From NCBI GenBank assembly GCA_940671915.1, contig CALNVZ010002100.1:4432720-4496719 (forward strand): DNA of 64,000 nucleotides, in the 5' to 3' direction. The position numbers and the translations under genes are program-made. Shown piece after piece: positions 61,085 through 64,000 of this stretch (the first letter of the stretch is position 1; each line of letters begins with the position of its first letter). Source of the DNA: Paracentrotus lividus. Taxonomy: Eukaryota; Echinodermata; Echinoidea; Camarodonta; Echinidae. Below the pieces are notes generated by a model. It searched no databases and had not been told where the DNA came from. It saw only the letters and a list, made by a program, of their open reading frames with translations.

Positions 61085-63952
61085 AAGTCATATAGATATT
61101 ATGCAATGACGTCATCGGGCCGCCATCTTACAGGCTGAGGCCTTGCACCAGTTTGTGATATGCAGCTGGCGCATCTCTGACAGCTCCGTTTAAGCGTATT
61201 CATACACTGTTCATCATAAAGGTGGAATATTTTGTCTGGCTCAAGCGACATTATGTTGCTCCGTTATTAATTTCTTGAATGTGTTTGTCATCGCTTTCAC
61301 TTTCTGGGATCCTGGGTATATCTTGGACGTTCCCTCAACCCTTCCCGGGGATTTTTCTTCAAAAAAGTTTGTCACCCCCAGAAGATGGCCATTTTCGCCA
61401 TTTTCCCTATTTTTGGGGCCCTTTTTTGTTCACGCGACCCACCAAGGCCCCCTCAGTCCTACCCTGAGGAAACACGTCTGAGGTAGAGATTTGTTATTGT
61501 TCTATAAATTAAATCTAGATTTATGGTTACAGGCTCGACTCTTTTGTCTAGGGGAGGGATCAAAATTTATTTTGATTGCGGTTCAACATTCATTTTATTC
61601 ATTTTTACACCATGGAATTTTTTTTGGAAAAAGGTCCACGTGAAGGGTTGGGAGAATGTCCAAGATATAGCCAGGGTCCCAAAAAGCAAAAGCAGGGACA
61701 AACATATCCAAGAAATTAGAGTCAGAGCAAAATCATGTCGCTATAGCGGCAAAAAAATATTCCACCTTTATGACGGACAGTGTATATCCTCTGATGGAGG
61801 GCGCTATAAGATTATGACGTCATATGCATAAGGTCTATATCCGCACGCTCAAGTACACACATACCTTCTTCACTAGCAAACCATGTAACCATCACTCGTT
61901 CCATAGGTCGTGGAATACCCTCCATGGATACTGGAAGTGGTTCCTGAGTCGGGTCTACCAACCCCCAGCTTGTGTTCACAAGAGGGTACACCGTTGGTAA
62001 CATATCAAGGATGTGTTTTTCTGGTATCGTGATTGGACCGTGCTTGAACTTTATGGGCGTGGTCACTGGTATGGAGTATATGTGAGGGTCGCCAGCCCGT
62101 GTTGCTACCACGCATTTATCGAGTGTGAACGAGGTCAGATCAAAGACCTGTTCATTTTTGAAGGTTCTTTCAGAAAAAGTCTTCTGCTCATCAGGAATAC
62201 GCACCCTCTAAAAGCATCAGGAAGATACAAATTACGAAAAGCTGAATGTTTTCATATGAAATTTCTAATAAAATTTTGATAATATAACAATATATTGTTG
62301 TGTTTTTTTTTTCAATTAAGTAATTTTATGCAGTGGTATATCATCATTTCTTTTCTTATGTCTTTCTTTGTTTTCCTTTTTTATTCCCTTTTCTTATTAT
62401 TTCTTTGTTTTCCCTTTCCTTAATATATTCCCTTGTTTTTTATTTCTTCTATTTTCGTATGTATTTCTTTGTTTTTCTTTCTTTCTTCTCTTTCCCTATG
62501 TATTTCCTAGTATGAGTATGAATATGAGTTTAAGACTAGTCCCCTCTCCATACCATCACTGAAATATATTTCCGTATTGCAACATAAGTTGAATACATTA
62601 AAGCACCAGACAAATATTGGTCGAATCATAAAGAAAAAATATTAGTTTATGTTTACAAATCAGTGTGAAGTACAGATTAAATAAATATTATCATGATACA
62701 TAATAATCAATGTGGAGGGAGCTTAAAGAAAGAAAGTAGAGAATTATACATTGTCAACCAGTGAGTAAAACTGGTCATTTCCTTAGCACGCAATAAAAAT
62801 AAGTTATCAGATGTGGTATTGCAAAAACTCTTGAAAAATTGCAAACACCCACACCAGGCTGAAAGTTGGGTTAACATTTTTCTGGGTCGCACAGTAGTAA
62901 AGGAACTACAATGATTGAATAAGTTTACCTGGGGAAACTTGCGGTCTTTGAGTTCTGCCATGCGATGGTAGTTTGGTGATATCATTGTCGTATATTTACA
63001 GCTATCCAGATCCCTTGAGTATCTAATGGGCGTTGAGCCACACTTGCCCACGAGAAGCTGTGAAAAGGTATTCACAAGAGAAATAGAAACCTTTAGACGT
63101 AAGAACAGTTCCGATTCAGGTAAAACAAAAATATCACATTCTGTGTATTGTTTATCCATTCATGATTCCGTGGTCTGTCGTTTTCAGCCTATATCTCACT
63201 GTTACACTTCAACAATTACCATGGTTTAGATAATTACGTGATTATAAGTACTTTGAGAACCCCCTGAAAGTGCTAAATAACGAGAAAAAAAACTACACAA
63301 AACCGTATTTCATGTATTTAAATTAGCCTTAAGGTAATCAAACCTAGATAAGCAACTAGGTTGAGACATGACACTTTCAGCCAGCGTATCATAAATGACT
63401 GGAATGCTCTCCCTGAAAAGTTAGTCACCACCTACGTGTTAACCTCAAGACTAGTCAAGACCAGACTGGATCGGATATGGTTTGGAAAAGATTATCCTCC
63501 CTCATATGAGTAGAAAATTCACCCGACAGAGACATAATAACTCGGGAAAATATACAGAGTTGGAACAGGGGCTTTTCACACCCCCGGGTTGGAAGATGAT
63601 GCACCGTGGATGATGATGAGGTTGGTATCAAGATCAAACGAGAGCAATAAGAGGAACATTTAACATTGTAAATGAGAGTATATAAATATCTAGGTTTGTA
63701 CATTTCCCTTATAGAGTGGACACGAACAATTTACTTCCATCATTTAAAGATTACCAAATCTTTAAATATTGCATACCTTGCCTCGTTCTTTATCATGCTC
63801 GAAACCTTCAATGTCAATGATATCATCTACTTCTTGGATTTCATCTTGATGAATGGAACAGTGTGCTTCAAGAACCCTTACAGTCTGAGGTAATGGATCA
63901 GCATTCATTAAATCCAGGGTGCCGTCATACTCCTTATCATCCAGACGTGGGT
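57405..63952 (-). CDS. GAREM-like adaptor gene 1 (paralogue), 5' end outside window
   Basis: Exons in transcription order: 63777-63952, 62929-63057, 61865-62207, 60443-60740, 58612-58699, 58209-58256 and a final region 57405-57830. All phases match GAREM-like gene 2 exon for exon. The first three give CABIT sequence, the fourth a helix and proline-rich stretch, and the last a VYEEL motif and a SAM domain. The first six exons are intact; the last contains several single-base frameshifts. The first CABIT half must lie beyond 64000. It is transcribed toward gene 2, so the pair is a head-to-tail tandem duplication. Function is inferred from GAREM: an adaptor in tyrosine-kinase signalling. Confidence 0.78.
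58209..58256 (-). CDS. Micro-exon of GAREM-like gene 1
   Basis: A 48-base exon with acceptor accag and donor gtaacc encodes DYSKKTTLAFWKTKYE in phase 0. It matches the 51-base exon at 41473. Confidence 0.65.
58612..58699 (-). CDS. Exon 5 equivalent of GAREM-like gene 1
   Basis: The acceptor is tttaaag and the donor gtttgg. One base completes Glu, then 29 codons: YESWTRKDTKDASPDVL and REILTKKEK. Its phase equals exon 42192-42297. Only this frame is open, and it supports the GA/gtaagt donor of the previous exon. Confidence 0.7.
60060..60312. mobile_element. Fold-back element, gcgtcacactgtcccgaag termini
   Basis: Near-perfect terminal inverted repeats of about 25 bases (gcgtcacactgtcccgaag and cttcgggacagtgtgacgc). 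Same family as 33603-33972. It lies in the intron between exons 58612 and 60443. Confidence 0.88.
60443..60740 (-). CDS. Helix and proline-rich exon of GAREM-like gene 1
   Basis: The acceptor is tatag and the donor gtaagt after GA; 298 bases, two in and two out, the same phases as exon 43060. A helix (LDDLREEVIVAYKEMRRMK) is followed by APVRPPRPKPDNKPPDIPRR and EEPPRLPPRQPENQ, then an acidic DSDSDCDE. The proline clusters fit SH3 ligands. If the donor were skipped, TAA would follow directly. Confidence 0.8.
61103..61827. mobile_element. Palindromic element of about 720 bp, flanked by atgacgtcat
   Basis: Arms beginning near 61213 (ataaaggtggaatattttgt) and ending near 61775 with the inverted copy match over about 140 bases. 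atgacgtcat occurs at both outer ends. It ends about 40 bases before the donor of exon 61865. Confidence 0.78.
61865..62207 (-). CDS. CABIT exon, last part (GAREM-like gene 1)
   Basis: The acceptor is ttttag and the donor gtatgt; 114 codons plus one base. It reads RVRIPDEQKTFSERTF, VFDLTSFTLDKCVVATRAGD, YSIPVTTPIKFKHG, HILDMLPTVYPLVNTSW and DPTQEPLPVSMEG. The strand CVVATRAG--IYSIP corresponds to the core of the CABIT fold. Confidence 0.82.
62929..63057 (-). CDS. CABIT exon, middle part (GAREM-like gene 1)
   Basis: The acceptor is ttcacag and the donor gtaaac; 43 codons, phase 0 to 0. It reads LLVGKCGSTPIRYSRDL, then CKYTTMISPNYHRMAEL and KDRKFPQ. Confidence 0.8.
63376..63513 (+). mobile_element. 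3' end of a second non-LTR retrotransposon ORF
   Basis: The frame FSQRIINDWNALPEKLV, TSRLVKTRLDRIW and FGKDYPPSYE ends at TAG. The R-xx-DWNALP---V----LVKTRLD-IW pattern is typical of the C-terminus of CR1/L2-like retrotransposon proteins. It is truncated and intronic in GAREM-like gene 1. Confidence 0.7.
63777..63952 (-). CDS. CABIT exon (GAREM-like gene 1), first exon inside the window
   Basis: The acceptor is ttacag and the donor gtatgc; two bases then 58 codons ending in phase 0. It reads PRLDDKEYDGTLDLMNADPL, PQTVRVLEAHCSIH, EVDDIIDIEGFEHD and KERGK. It is the intact counterpart of the damaged exon 45038-45223. Confidence 0.8.
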
Positions 63953-64000
63953 CTGTAAACGATCAAAGTTGGGTAACAACGAAATAATGGCAATAAAAAA

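Overview
The window looks like nuclear DNA from a marine invertebrate deuterostome, most likely an echinoderm. Genes are split by introns with GT/AG borders, the sequence is AT-rich, and fold-back repeats and simple repeats are dense. The short word taggcctat recurs, and the protein families (SRCR plus FN3 mosaics, chymotrypsin-fold proteases, CABIT/SAM adaptors) fit that group. The species cannot be fixed from the sequence. A 60-base run of N at 12671-12730 shows that this is a draft scaffold.

Layout: (1) 1-16.2 kb holds no recognisable gene, only simple repeats, a 266-bp tandem duplication with an open frame at 5.7-6.2 kb, and small fold-backs. (2) 16.56-22.49 kb, plus strand, carries exons for a secreted protein with a signal peptide, one six-cysteine SRCR domain and three fibronectin III domains. 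(3) 28.13-30.02 kb, plus strand, carries three exons of a trypsin-like serine protease with a full catalytic triad. Its first exon starts in phase 1, so an upstream exon is missing, and it may be the 3' end of the SRCR/FN3 gene. (4) 31-38 kb is almost all repeats: long palindromes, nested fold-backs and a tRNA-derived SINE. (5) 38.97-54.08 kb, minus strand, is a GAREM-like adaptor gene (CABIT region, coiled coil/proline-rich exon, YEEL tyrosine motif, C-terminal SAM). (6) 57.4-63.95 kb, minus strand, is a second, paralogous GAREM-like gene with the same exon phases; its 5' end lies beyond the window.

Vertebrate GAREM proteins link receptor tyrosine kinases to GRB2/SHP2 and MAPK signalling. 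The domain order here suggests the same kind of job, but that is inference. The GAREM-like locus shows active exon turnover: two alternative first CABIT exons, a decayed extra copy of the next exon, and a minisatellite that grew out of the last coding codons of the SAM exon.

Several exons are interrupted by single-base indels, mostly deletions, while the residues on both sides remain well conserved. This pattern favours uncorrected assembly errors over true pseudogenes, but raw reads are needed to decide.
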